From Geomonas sp. Red32 (GTDB taxonomy: Bacteria; Desulfobacterota; Desulfuromonadia; Geobacterales; Geobacteraceae): a DNA stretch of 64,000 nt. Of the stretch, positions 36,651 through 44,506 are shown piece after piece. The notes under the pieces were generated by a model. It was not told where the DNA came from, made no database searches, and saw nothing but the letters and a program-made list of their open reading frames with translations. Position 1 is the stretch's first letter, and each line of letters opens with the position of its first letter. The stretch covers positions 124,001 through 188,000 of the forward strand of contig NZ_JAKLOY010000006.1 in NCBI RefSeq assembly GCF_023652955.1. The letters run 5' to 3'. The position numbers were made by a program, and so were the translations under genes.

Positions 36651-37748
36651 TTACGCGCTCTGGCAGGTTCGGCAGAGGGTTTTGCCGTCGAAGCGCTCCT
36701 TGTTTATCTGGCAGAAGTAGGCCACCTTCTTGTCCACTGGAGATCCACATTTTCCGCAGGTTCCGTGGCTTTTCCCTTCGACCCTTTCCACCATTTCCGT
36801 TAGCTCGATGATTTCTGGCTCAAGGACGGGGACAGGCTTTTTCTGGCAGGGCTGGCAGAGGATCTTCCCGGCGAACTTGGCGGCGTTCATCCTGCAAAAG
36901 TAAACAACCTTGCTCTCCACCTCGACGCCGCACGTTTCACAGATCGTGTTTCTTTTGGAGTGGGTGGCTGATTTTGAAGTAGCGGGCAGTTCTTTGGGGG
37001 CCGGTTTAGCGTCCTGGATGGTCACTCCAAATTTTTTCGCGTAGTCGATTTTCCCGGGACGATGCAGCCTGGCCAGAGAACGGGCAAAGCCTTCAAGCGT
37101 TTCCCAAGAAACGATCTTGGCAGCGGAAGCAAAAGTCTCGACGACCCCCATCGCATCGACCCGCTTTTCGATTGCTTCTAACAGCGCATCTGCCTTAATC
37201 ACCATCTTGGAATCAAACATCTTGGCATTAGGTCGATCAATTCTGGAAGTAGGCGCCACAAGCACGTAATTGTGATAGGACGCGGGCATTGGAATCCCCA
37301 ACCTCGTTGGAAGCAGTCCCGTTTTCGTAACGACCTTCTCCAGTAGGCGAATATGACGCCGATTTTGTTCAATGGGGGATTCAATGCCCACGTACCCCTT
37401 GCCATTCCAGGCCAAAAACTCACTTTCAGGAGTGATTTTTATGCCGTAATAGTAATTTTTGGATTCCAGTACGTAGACATCTAGGCACCTGTTAATCAGT
37501 AGGTGATCGATCTGGGCAACGAAGCCCTTATCCTCAATTCGCAAGTCATGGATGACTGCCCACCTTCGGCTGTCATGTAAATGGAAATCGATGTAATAAG
37601 CAGATGTATCTTCTCCACGAACGCCCGATCCGATGCACTTGATTTCCCGCTCTATAAGAAACCGCTGTTTCGCTGCAATCTGGCATCCAAGGAGCCGTTG
37701 TAGCTCCAGGACATCGGATTTGCGGTTGTCGGCTTTTTTGATAATCAT
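36651..37748 (-). CDS. NERD-domain protein with two C-terminal zinc ribbons
   Basis: 365 residues from ATG 37748 (GGAGGTGGGG just upstream; earlier in-frame codons are less likely). NERD (nuclease-related) domain at about 25-145: IEDKGFVAQIDHLLI followed by VYVLESKNYY, giving D81 and E95-x-K97 in the PD-(D/E)XK-like arrangement. Two tandem zinc ribbons near the C-terminus (about 275-310 and 330-365) share CxxC ... YFC ... GKxLCxxCQ. A DNA- or RNA-acting nuclease is the obvious guess, but NERD proteins lack firm biochemistry. Borders the NACHT island, facing it. Confidence 0.85.
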   Translation of the reverse strand: MIIKKADNRKSDVLELQRLLGCQIAAKQRFLIEREIKCIGSGVRGEDTSAYYIDFHLHDSRRWAVIHDLRIEDKGFVAQIDHLLINRCLDVYVLESKNYYYGIKITPESEFLAWNGKGYVGIESPIEQNRRHIRLLEKVVTKTGLLPTRLGIPMPASYHNYVLVAPTSRIDRPNAKMFDSKMVIKADALLEAIEKRVDAMGVVETFASAAKIVSWETLEGFARSLARLHRPGKIDYAKKFGVTIQDAKPAPKELPATSKSATHSKRNTICETCGVEVESKVVYFCRMNAAKFAGKILCQPCQKKPVPVLEPEIIELTEMVERVEGKSHGTCGKCGSPVDKKVAYFCQINKERFDGKTLCRTCQSA

Positions 37749-37970
37749 CCCCACCTCCAGTTGGTTGGTAACGCCAAGGCAGCATAGCATTTTTTGTCGG
37801 CGGCGGCCAAGGGGGCTTCCGAAGAGGGTAAACATTGGAGGGGCAACCGAGGGGCAGTAGGGAAACGAGGGCTATCGCGATCGGCTTGTAAAGTTCCGTT
37901 TTGGCCCTTTGTAGCGAGCAACTGGCGCCGGAGACGGAAGTTGTCCAAGGTGAGGATTACGATAAGGAAA

Positions 37971-38060
37971 AAACGCGACGCCCTCTTACATCACACATTG
38001 CCCATCTACCGTCCGATGGCCGGCTTTGGCGTCAGCGTTTCGTGCCTCAACGCGACGTAC
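37971..38060. repeat. REP/MITE-like palindromic unit 1
   Basis: AAACGCGACGCCCTCTTACA at the left pairs with GGCGTCAGCGTTTCGTGCC at the right around a roughly 45-bp centre, ending CTCAACGCGACGTACC. Same family as 38185-38297 and the half unit at 43011-43045. No coding potential. Confidence 0.85.
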
Positions 38061-38063
38061 CAT

Positions 38064-38108
38064 CTCGAATCCACGCTGCATGCCAGGGGTCGGCCGAAAA
38101 AGTGGTGA
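38064..38108 (+). pseudogene. C-terminal scrap of a RAYT transposase
   Basis: Encodes LESTLHARGRPKKW and a stop, matching the last residues of the intact RAYT at 35832-36494 (LESTLHARGRPKMEK). Followed by GGCTGGGGTCAGGCTTG, a degenerate element end. It directly abuts REP unit 1, so REP insertion probably destroyed an older copy. Confidence 0.75.
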
Positions 38109-38184
38109 GGCTGGGGTCAGGCTTGCATAGTTGCAATCTCAACTGACGAAACCATACCTTCCTGTCTATTCGAATCGTTAGCCT

Positions 38185-38297
38185 GTACGTCGCGTTGAGG
38201 AAGCGAAACGCGACGCCCTCTAACATGAAACGTTGCTCCATCAACCGTCCCCATGGTCGGCATTGGCGTCGCGTTTCGTGCCTCAACGCGACCTAAC
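38185..38297. repeat. REP/MITE-like palindromic unit 2 (full length)
   Basis: About 113 bp, nearly self-complementary: GTACGTCGCGTTGAGG at the left against CCTCAACGCGACCTAAC at the right, with inner arms CGAAACGCGACGCC and GGCGTCGCGTTTCG. The centre is similar to unit 1 (CATCAACCGTCCCCATGG against CATCTACCGTCCGATGG). Confidence 0.88.
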
Positions 38298-38409
38298 ATC
38301 TTATCCTCTACCATAATCCCAAGAGAAAGAGCGGCCTCGGGGGGCGGTTTCAATGCTGCGCGTAAGATGGTACTATGCCGGCCATCTGAGGGGACAACGG
38401 AGAATCTCA

Positions 38410-39423
38410 ATGAAATTTCTGATGGTTTTGGTGTGCCTGGTAATCTGCGCCGATGCCTGCGCTGCGGAGAGCGGTTACCGCATTCTCAAGAGGCTCGCGG
38501 TTGGTGGCGCGGGGGGCTGGGATTATTTGACCGTAGACGGTCCCGCCAGAAGACTGTATGTCTCCCGCGGAACCCACGTCATGGTTATCGATCTTGCCGC
38601 CGATAAAGTTGTCGGTGACATACCTAACACCCCCGGCGTACACGGCATCGCTGTGGCTTCCGATCTGAACCGCGGCTTTACGAGCAACGGACGGGGCAAC
38701 TCGTCGACCATCTTCGACCTGAAATCTCTGAAGGTCCTGGGCCAGGTGAAGACCGGATCCAACCCCGATGCCATTACCTATGACCCGGCCTCGAAAAGAG
38801 TGGTTACCTTCAACGGGAAGAGCCACGATGCCACGGTTTTCGAGGCTGTCTCCGGCAAAGTGGTGAGAACCATTCCTCTTGGCGGGAAGCCGGAGTTCTC
38901 GGCTGCGGACGGCAAAGGCAAGGTTTTTGTCAATATCGAGGATAGCAACGAGGTAGCTGAGCTCGATCTCGTCGAGGCCAGAGAAATCAGGCGGTTTTCT
39001 CTCCAGCCTTGCGTTGAACCATCGGGGATGGGGCTCGATGTTCAGCACGGAAGGGTGTTCTCGGGGTGCCACAATAAAATCATGACGGTTCTGGACGTCA
39101 ACTCCGGTAAAGTCATCGGCGCCGTTCCCATCGGCGCAAAGGTGGACGGAAACGGATACGACGCAGAAACCGGTCTGGCCTTCAGTTCCAACGGAGATGG
39201 AACCCTGACCATAGCCCATGAAGTCTCTCCCGGTAGATTCGGTGTCCTGCAAACAGTCCCGACCCAACGGGGCGCCCGGACCATGGCCATCGACCCGACA
39301 ACCCACAACGTCTACCTGCCGGCAGCGCAGTTCTCGGAAGCGAAGGCGACAGGGGCAACAGGGGCAACGCAGCGACCAGAGATGATTAAGGACACCTTCG
39401 AGATTTTGGTCGTCGGGAAGTAA
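38410..39423 (+). CDS. Exported YVTN/YncE-like beta-propeller protein
   Basis: 337 residues from ATG 38410; signal peptide about 1-20 (ending DACAAE). Repeated propeller blades such as LYVSRGTHVMVIDLAADKVV, SSTIFDLKSLKVLGQVKTGS and MTVLDVNSGKVIGAVPIGAK. YncE-like proteins bind DNA or surface partners in some bacteria, but no function can be assigned here. A short TGATGATQ segment lies near the end. Monocistronic, directly after REP unit 2. Confidence 0.88.
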   Translation: MKFLMVLVCLVICADACAAESGYRILKRLAVGGAGGWDYLTVDGPARRLYVSRGTHVMVIDLAADKVVGDIPNTPGVHGIAVASDLNRGFTSNGRGNSSTIFDLKSLKVLGQVKTGSNPDAITYDPASKRVVTFNGKSHDATVFEAVSGKVVRTIPLGGKPEFSAADGKGKVFVNIEDSNEVAELDLVEAREIRRFSLQPCVEPSGMGLDVQHGRVFSGCHNKIMTVLDVNSGKVIGAVPIGAKVDGNGYDAETGLAFSSNGDGTLTIAHEVSPGRFGVLQTVPTQRGARTMAIDPTTHNVYLPAAQFSEAKATGATGATQRPEMIKDTFEILVVGK

Positions 39424-39509
39424 GGGGCACCTTCGCGAGGCGATTAGGTGACGCCTGGGCCTATGCAGGCGAGCTGCACTGTTTTCGGGATCGGCTTCGA
39501 ACCTGACGC

Positions 39510-39551
39510 TTACCCCATCCTCACCCTAACCCTCCCCTTGAGGGGGAGGGG
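39510..39551. repeat. Dispersed repeat TTACCCCATCCTCACCC with C/G palindrome
   Basis: TTACCCCATCCTCACCCTAA then CCCTCCCCTTGAGGGGGAGGGG. The first 31 bp recur with two mismatches at 41811-41841. Both copies lie just after protein-coding genes, so they may work as 3' end structures. Confidence 0.8.
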
Positions 39552-39636
39552 ACAGTTGGGGAAGATGGGGCAAATGCTGTGATTGTATGGGCGATCTGGT
39601 GCTGATCGGGATGCGACCCGGTCGGTGAGGGATTCG

Positions 39637-40455
39637 TTACGACGATGGCTGGGCGGCGAGGAGGTCGTCCAGGTGCTTGAGTACGGCGTCGATGGTGGAC
39701 CGGGCGGTCACCATGTCGTCTTTCATCGATTGGAGCTGAGTCGGCTTCAGTTTTCCCAGCGCTACCCCGTCGACTTTCTTCGAAAAGGCGGACACGAACG
39801 ACACGTCTACTTCCTTCTCCTCTGCCTGCTTAGCCGGCTGCACTTCCTTCTCGATCACTTCCCCGGTAATCAATCCCTTGTCCTTATACTTCTTGTACAG
39901 CGCCACCATCTTCGCTCGGCTCTCCGCCTGGGCGATCTTTGACAGGACCTCAATCGGCGCGCCAGGATTGTTCCGAAGGTCGTCCTTTACGCTGTCCGGC
40001 AGCTTGTTGAGCGACAGTAGGGCGTTCGTTTGCTTTGTCCCCAAATTGATCCTGTTCAGCAGGTCGGCAGGCTGGTAGCCATGCTTAACCCTGAGTGCTT
40101 CGAGCGCTTCGGCTTTTTCGATAGCGGTGCAGGGCTCACGCACCAGGTTTTCCACCAGCATGACCTCTTCGGGTTCGCCATCGGTCAAGATGGCCGGTAT
40201 TGTCGATAGCATGGCTAAGGGCGCCGCCAGGCAGCGCCGATACCCGGCCGCGACGCAGAATGTTCCCGGTTGATCGGGGTCGGGGTAGACCACGATGGGC
40301 TCCATTACCCCATGAACGGCAATGGATTGGGCAAGGTTCGCCAAGGCCTCCTCGTCGAAGTGTGTCCGCATCTGTTTGGTGTTCGGATGGATGAGGGCGA
40401 GGGGGAGGTTGTAGAGCTTCCCCTTTTCGTATTGTTCAACCGTGGTCGTTGCCAT
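39637..40455 (-). CDS. Orphan ParB/RepB-like protein
   Basis: 272 residues from ATG 40455 (GGAGGTGG upstream). ParB N-terminal nuclease-like domain: LPLALIHPNTKQMRTHFDEEALANLAQSI and the nucleotide-binding AAGYRR and LVENLVRE boxes (as in CTPase ParB), followed by a helix-turn-helix (YQPADLLNRINLGTKQTNALLSLNKLP). The C-terminal third (about 185-272) is lysine-rich and helical. There is no parA beside it, so it is not an ordinary chromosome partition pair; ParB-like proteins of mobile elements or defence loci are alternatives. Placed in the accessory region between repeats. Confidence 0.88.
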   Translation of the reverse strand: MATTTVEQYEKGKLYNLPLALIHPNTKQMRTHFDEEALANLAQSIAVHGVMEPIVVYPDPDQPGTFCVAAGYRRCLAAPLAMLSTIPAILTDGEPEEVMLVENLVREPCTAIEKAEALEALRVKHGYQPADLLNRINLGTKQTNALLSLNKLPDSVKDDLRNNPGAPIEVLSKIAQAESRAKMVALYKKYKDKGLITGEVIEKEVQPAKQAEEKEVDVSFVSAFSKKVDGVALGKLKPTQLQSMKDDMVTARSTIDAVLKHLDDLLAAQPSS

Positions 40456-40795
40456 ACATGCCACCTCCTGTTTGGGTGATTGGTAACTTTTAACATTTCT
40501 ATGGCTGCTGTCAAATCCGAAGTAGGAAAAGTGCATTTTGGGTAGGACCTTCCAGAAAATGGACTAACGATCCGGAATCGTGGAGGAATTTCTCAAAAAC
40601 CCTCACCCCCCCCTGGCTGGCAGTCGGAGCGGGAGTAAACGGGGTGGTTGCGGCTAATGTGTCGGAATTGCAACGTAATTTGCCATCGCCAAGAGCTCGC
40701 CATGGTCCGTGCCGGTAGTGGACATGCCCCTCCGGGACCGTGAATTGGGTACACCTTACGGTTGCCGGCGAGGGGGAGGCTGGTAGACTTCCGGC
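40456..40795. other. Divergent spacer between the ParB-like and RAYT genes
   Basis: 340 bp. Holds the ribosome site of the ParB-like gene at its left edge. No promoter or repeat could be assigned with confidence; no gene seen. Confidence 0.35.
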
Positions 40796-41806
40796 ATGCC
40801 TACCCTCGCTCGCATAGACCACGTCGAACTTCTCCAGCATGTCATCGTCAAAGCCGTCCCGGGCCAACGGCTCTTCGAGGACGATACCGACCGTGACCTC
40901 TTCCTCAGGATGCTGGAACCTCTCCTCGCCCGGACGGGGACCAAGTGCCTCGCCTGGGTCCTGCTGCCCGACCACTTTCACCTGCTGCTTCGCCCCACCA
41001 CGCAACGGCTCACCACCTTGATGCTTCCGCTCCTGGTCGGCTATGCTCGCGGCTTCAACAAGCGGCACGGCCGGCGCGGACGCCTGTTCCGCGGGCGCTA
41101 CAAGTCGGTGGCCTGCGAGGACCACTCCGTCCTCAAAGAGTTGGTCCGCTACCTCCACCTCCACCCGTTGCGCTCGGGTGATGTGGCGAAGTACAAGGAT
41201 CTGGAGCGTCACCCCTGGTGCGGCCACGGTGCGATCATCGGCTCCTCGAGGCTGGCATGGCAAAGCGTGGGAGAGGTGCTGGAGCGTTTCGGCAGGAAAA
41301 GGGAGCGCTGCCTGCTGTCTTACCGCCGCTTCGTCAAGGCTGGTGTGGGGCAGGGCGAGCGAAGGGAGTTGGCCGGGGGAGGAAAGCGGCGGGTGCGACG
41401 GCTAGGCGTGGAGGCGCACCCGACCCGGTGCGACGGGCGCATGCTGGGGACCAGCGCGTTCGTGCGGGGAATAGAGGAAGCGCAGGAATGGAGCCGGGCG
41501 CCGGTGCGGGGGAGGGCGGAGAGCATCTTCGGACCCCGTCCCACGGTGGTTCCGGTATCGGACCTGGTCGAGAAAGTAGCCGCGGCGGTCGGGCTAAGCC
41601 CGGAGCAGGTGCGAGCCCGGAGCCGCGCTCCGGATGTCCGGAGGGCGCGCCGCGTCGTCTGTTACCTGGCGTACATACGGAATTGCCATCCCGGCAGGGC
41701 GGTAGCCGCCGAATTGGGCATGGCGCACGCAACCATCTGTGCGGGCGCCAGTGCGGGGGAGACGCTCCTCCGTTACGATTTCCGGCTGCACCATCTCGTG
41801 CGATGA
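40796..41806 (+). CDS. RAYT-type transposase with DnaA-like C-terminal domain
   Basis: 336 residues. N-terminal Y1 domain (about 1-180): MPTLARIDHVELLQHVIVKA, HUH as LPDHFHLLLRP, GRLFRGRYKSVACE, and the tyrosine in ELVRYLHLHPLRSGDV. The C-terminal part (about 245-336, VSDLVEKVAAAVGLSPEQVRARSR ... AVAAELGMAHATICAGAS) resembles the DNA-binding domain IV of DnaA, a fusion seen in some single-copy RAYT proteins. It is longer than, and clearly different from, the RAYT at 35832. GC-rich and probably long resident. Confidence 0.88.
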   Translation: MPTLARIDHVELLQHVIVKAVPGQRLFEDDTDRDLFLRMLEPLLARTGTKCLAWVLLPDHFHLLLRPTTQRLTTLMLPLLVGYARGFNKRHGRRGRLFRGRYKSVACEDHSVLKELVRYLHLHPLRSGDVAKYKDLERHPWCGHGAIIGSSRLAWQSVGEVLERFGRKRERCLLSYRRFVKAGVGQGERRELAGGGKRRVRRLGVEAHPTRCDGRMLGTSAFVRGIEEAQEWSRAPVRGRAESIFGPRPTVVPVSDLVEKVAAAVGLSPEQVRARSRAPDVRRARRVVCYLAYIRNCHPGRAVAAELGMAHATICAGASAGETLLRYDFRLHHLVR

Positions 41807-41810
41807 AAGT

Positions 41811-41932
41811 TTACCCCATCCTCACCCCGACCCTCCCCTTGCAAAGGGGGGACAGGGGGGATTTTTGAGCTGCGGACGTTAGCAACTGGAAATCCCCCTA
41901 AATCCGCCTTTTTCAAAGGGGGACTTTGAGCT
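41811..41932. repeat. Compound repeat: TTACCCCATCC unit plus paired palindrome (copy C)
   Basis: Starts with the 31-bp repeat also found at 39510, then runs into GCAAAGGGGGGACAGG, a unique core, and AAATCCCCCTAAATCC with CTTTTTCAAAGGGGGACTTTG, the same paired palindrome as 13950 and 26206. Followed by TTTCCCGATGAACCT, shared with copy B. Confidence 0.82.
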
Positions 41933-41994
41933 TCCCCGGAATTTCCCGATGAACCTCTTCTTGAAGGGGAGGGGGAGTAAGGGGAGGGGAGAGG

Positions 41995-42819
41995 TTATTT
42001 CCTCTCTTTCAAGTAGTCGTACAGGACCCCGCCGTAATCAACACCGCCATCGACTACCAGGTACTCGGCTTTTATGATTTTCGCGATGGGTATCTCTCCC
42101 AACGGGTCGACGGGAGTGCTGCCGAGTTCGAGGCTGGCTTCTCCGTTGTAGAGTTCCTTGATCTTGGTTTCCTGCTTGTAGGAAACGATCTGCATGACGT
42201 CGGGTGGGCCGTCTTTCGTGGCTGAGGGGATGTACTTCAGGTTGTACCTCGCACGGGCAGGCCTGGCCGGAATGTTCTCCACTTTTGCCGTCTTCTTGAA
42301 GGTGGCCTTCACGATGGGTACTCCCAGCCTGTTCACGTTGAAGGTTATCTTCCCCTCCTTTTCGGTCATGACAATGTCCGCGTCCTTTTTCGGAAATCCC
42401 CAGATCTCCCTTCCGCTGATCGCCGGAGCAACCTTGTTCAGGTAAAGAAAGAGCGAGTATCCGCCACCTTCTTTGAACAACGAGACAGGTGCCACCAGGC
42501 CGGTCTCTTCGTAGGATTCTCCAGGAAAGTGGAAACTTCCCCTGTCATAGGCGGGAGCCTCAAAGTGCCCGAAGTAGAGGGTGATGATGCCTTCCTTATT
42601 CGGCACCATCGGCTTCGGAACGAGCTTTTGCAGTACATCCGGTGAGGTCTTGAAGGTGATGATGACCACCTTTGAATCGTGATAACTGCGGGGCGGGGCA
42701 CCGTACGCCGGGCCAATCCGAGGCATGCCCAAAACAGCGGGATTGTCGGAGACAGCGAGTGCAGGGGAGATGAGAGAAAAGAAGAACGCGGTTATGAAAC
42801 CAAGAACATTGACACGCAT
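41995..42819 (-). CDS. Acetoacetate decarboxylase family protein with signal peptide
   Basis: 274 residues from ATG 42819 (AGGAGGG upstream). The first 22 residues (MRVNVLGFITAFFFSLISPALA) look like a cleavable signal peptide, unusual in a family that is normally cytoplasmic. The ADC-family core is clear: the Schiff-base lysine and neighbour in GREIWGFPKKDAD (K144, K145). If exported, a ketoacid decarboxylase in the periplasm is unexpected; it could serve in processing of an extracellular or lipid-derived acid. Monocistronic, between repeats. Confidence 0.87.
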   Translation of the reverse strand: MRVNVLGFITAFFFSLISPALAVSDNPAVLGMPRIGPAYGAPPRSYHDSKVVIITFKTSPDVLQKLVPKPMVPNKEGIITLYFGHFEAPAYDRGSFHFPGESYEETGLVAPVSLFKEGGGYSLFLYLNKVAPAISGREIWGFPKKDADIVMTEKEGKITFNVNRLGVPIVKATFKKTAKVENIPARPARARYNLKYIPSATKDGPPDVMQIVSYKQETKIKELYNGEASLELGSTPVDPLGEIPIAKIIKAEYLVVDGGVDYGGVLYDYLKERK

Positions 42820-43010
42820 ACAACCCTCCTTTGAATGAAGCAATATGACCCAATTCTCCGATGAAACTGCACTCTATGCTAATTTATAACGTCAATCAAT
42901 AAAATTTTCTAACAGCGTTACAAAAAGTAGCTACCGGCACAAAACAAACGAGGAGAGGACGAGATGTTTTCTTTGATCTGCGAGGGAAATTGAGGGGTGC
43001 GTGGAAAGGT

Positions 43011-43045
43011 TTGGCGTGGCGTTTCGTGCCTCAACGCGACCTACC
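43011..43045. repeat. Half REP/MITE unit
   Basis: TTGGCGTGGCGTTTCGTGCC followed by TCAACGCGACCTACC, the right half of the palindromic units at 37971 and 38185. It ends 41 bp before the arsR promoter. Confidence 0.82.
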
Positions 43046-43085
43046 TTCTTTCTTGGATAAGGCGGACACGAACGAGTAAAATTTC

Positions 43086-43113
43086 TTGACATATCCGCTC
43101 ATCCGGATATATT
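43086..43113 (+). promoter_or_regulatory. arsR promoter with embedded operator 1
   Basis: TTGACA (43086-43091), 16-nt spacer, TATATT (43108-43113). Between them lies the inverted repeat ATATCCG-N6-CGGATAT (43091-43110), filling the spacer, the expected place for an ArsR-type repressor site. Confidence 0.85.
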
Positions 43114-43120
43114 CGGCGGC

Positions 43121-43459
43121 ATGAAAGTTACCGTACAGTACTTTAGAGCTCTTGCCGATGAAACCAGACTCAGAATAATGGCGCTCCTCCTTGCTTCGGG
43201 GGAACTCTGTGTCTGCGACCTCACTGCGACTTTGCAACTCCCGCAATCTACCGTGTCGCGGCATCTCTCCTACCTCAAGAATGCGGGATGGGTTAACGAC
43301 CGCAGGGAAGGGGTGTGGATCAACTACACGGTTGCCGCAGACAACTCCCTGAAAATGCAACTTGCTTCCGTACTCAAAGAGCGCCTTCCCGAGTTAGCAA
43401 TCGTGGCGGAAGATATCAAACGGCTTGCCTCGTTTTCCGAGGATGCCGGCTGCGCCTAA
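43121..43459 (+). CDS. arsR: ArsR-family metalloregulator
   Basis: 112 residues. Winged helix with ELCVCDLTATLQLPQSTVSRHLSYL; the CVC pair in the alpha3 helix is the As(III)/Sb(III) site typical of ArsR. A third cysteine lies at the C-terminus (DAGCA). Represses until thiol-reactive metalloid binds. Two operators of the same spacing flank the gene (43091 and 43477), so it probably controls both itself and the permease operon. Leaderless-like short spacing after the -10. Confidence 0.94.
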   Translation: MKVTVQYFRALADETRLRIMALLLASGELCVCDLTATLQLPQSTVSRHLSYLKNAGWVNDRREGVWINYTVAADNSLKMQLASVLKERLPELAIVAEDIKRLASFSEDAGCA

Positions 43460-43476
43460 TTTTTTTTGTCCGGCAG

Positions 43477-43494
43477 ATATCCGTCCATTCGGAT
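43477..43494. promoter_or_regulatory. Operator 2 between arsR and the permease gene
   Basis: ATATCCG-N6-CGGAT, the same arms and the same 6-nt spacer as operator 1, lying in the 86-bp gap before the permease start. Confidence 0.75.
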
Positions 43495-43545
43495 GAAAAG
43501 AAACGTCCGGAGAGTTGCTGCTTTTTGATCTGAAAGGGGCATTGG

Positions 43546-44493
43546 ATGCTGAAAAGCTTTGCCGATTATCTGGTATTCGTGGCCATGGGGCTGGATCCCA
43601 AAAGCCATCTTGGAGCGGCTCTCGATTTCTTCGTCTACGACACGGTCAAAATTTTCCTGCTGCTGACGACTATCGTTTTCGTGGTGGCGGTAATTCGCTC
43701 CTATTTTTCCCCGGAGCGGACCCGGCGCATCCTCTCTCACAACCGCGAGTACGTCGGCAATGTGCTGGCCGCTCTCCTGGGCATCGTTACCCCATTTTGT
43801 TCCTGCTCCGCAGTCCCGCTCTTCATCGGGTTCGTCGAGTCCGGTATCCCTCTCGGCGTTACCTTCTCTTTCCTCATCTCATCCCCCATGGTGAACGAAG
43901 TGGCTCTAATCATGCTATGGGGGCTTTTCGGGTGGAAAGTCGCGTCTATATATATTGGGACCGGTGTGCTGGTGGCAATCTTCGCCGGCATAGTTATCGG
44001 GCGGCTAAAGATGGAGAGGTATGTCCAGGATTTCGTTTGGGAGGTCAAAGTCGGGGCGGCGGAGGTACCGGAGCAAACTCTTAAGGAAAAGCTTTCTTAC
44101 GCACGCGACTATACCGTGGAGCTCCTGAAGAAGATCTGGCCCTACGTCATCGTCGGCATCGGGCTTGGGGCCTTCATCCACGGCTATGCTCCTGAGGATT
44201 TTCTCGTGCGGTACGCGGGGAGGGATAATCCTTTTGCCGTGCCGCTGGCGGTACTCATCGGCGTCCCGCTTTACAGTAACGCTGCCGGAATCATCCCCAT
44301 CGTGCATGCCCTCATGGAAAAGGGGCTTCCTATCGGGACGGTGCTGGCCTTCATGATGGCGGTGACTGCCTTGTCGTTTCCGGAGGCGGTCATTCTGAAG
44401 AACGTTCTCAAGGCAAGGCTGCTGGCTACCTTTTTCGGGATCGTCGCAGTAGCAATTATCGTTGTCGGGTATCTGTTCAATGCCATTCTATGA
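43546..44493 (+). CDS. ArsP-like permease (DUF318 / YraQ family)
   Basis: 315 residues, about eight membrane helices. Family signature FCSCSAVPLFIGFVESGIPLGV with the CSCS pair, then LISSPMVNEVALIMLWG. A second half repeats the plan (GVPLYSNAAGIIPIVHALMEKGLPIGT). Members (ArsP) export trivalent organoarsenicals such as methylarsenite and aromatic arsenicals; others have unknown substrates. AAAGGGG precedes ATG 43546. Under arsR control, followed by two thioredoxin-like genes and ccdA. Confidence 0.92.
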   Translation: MLKSFADYLVFVAMGLDPKSHLGAALDFFVYDTVKIFLLLTTIVFVVAVIRSYFSPERTRRILSHNREYVGNVLAALLGIVTPFCSCSAVPLFIGFVESGIPLGVTFSFLISSPMVNEVALIMLWGLFGWKVASIYIGTGVLVAIFAGIVIGRLKMERYVQDFVWEVKVGAAEVPEQTLKEKLSYARDYTVELLKKIWPYVIVGIGLGAFIHGYAPEDFLVRYAGRDNPFAVPLAVLIGVPLYSNAAGIIPIVHALMEKGLPIGTVLAFMMAVTALSFPEAVILKNVLKARLLATFFGIVAVAIIVVGYLFNAIL

Positions 44494-44506
44494 AAGGAGA
44501 GAGATC

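Noticed and set aside
37971..38297. CRISPR or phage attachment site
   Set aside because: The two units are palindromic REP/MITE copies with inverted, not direct, arms and no spacers or integrase nearby.
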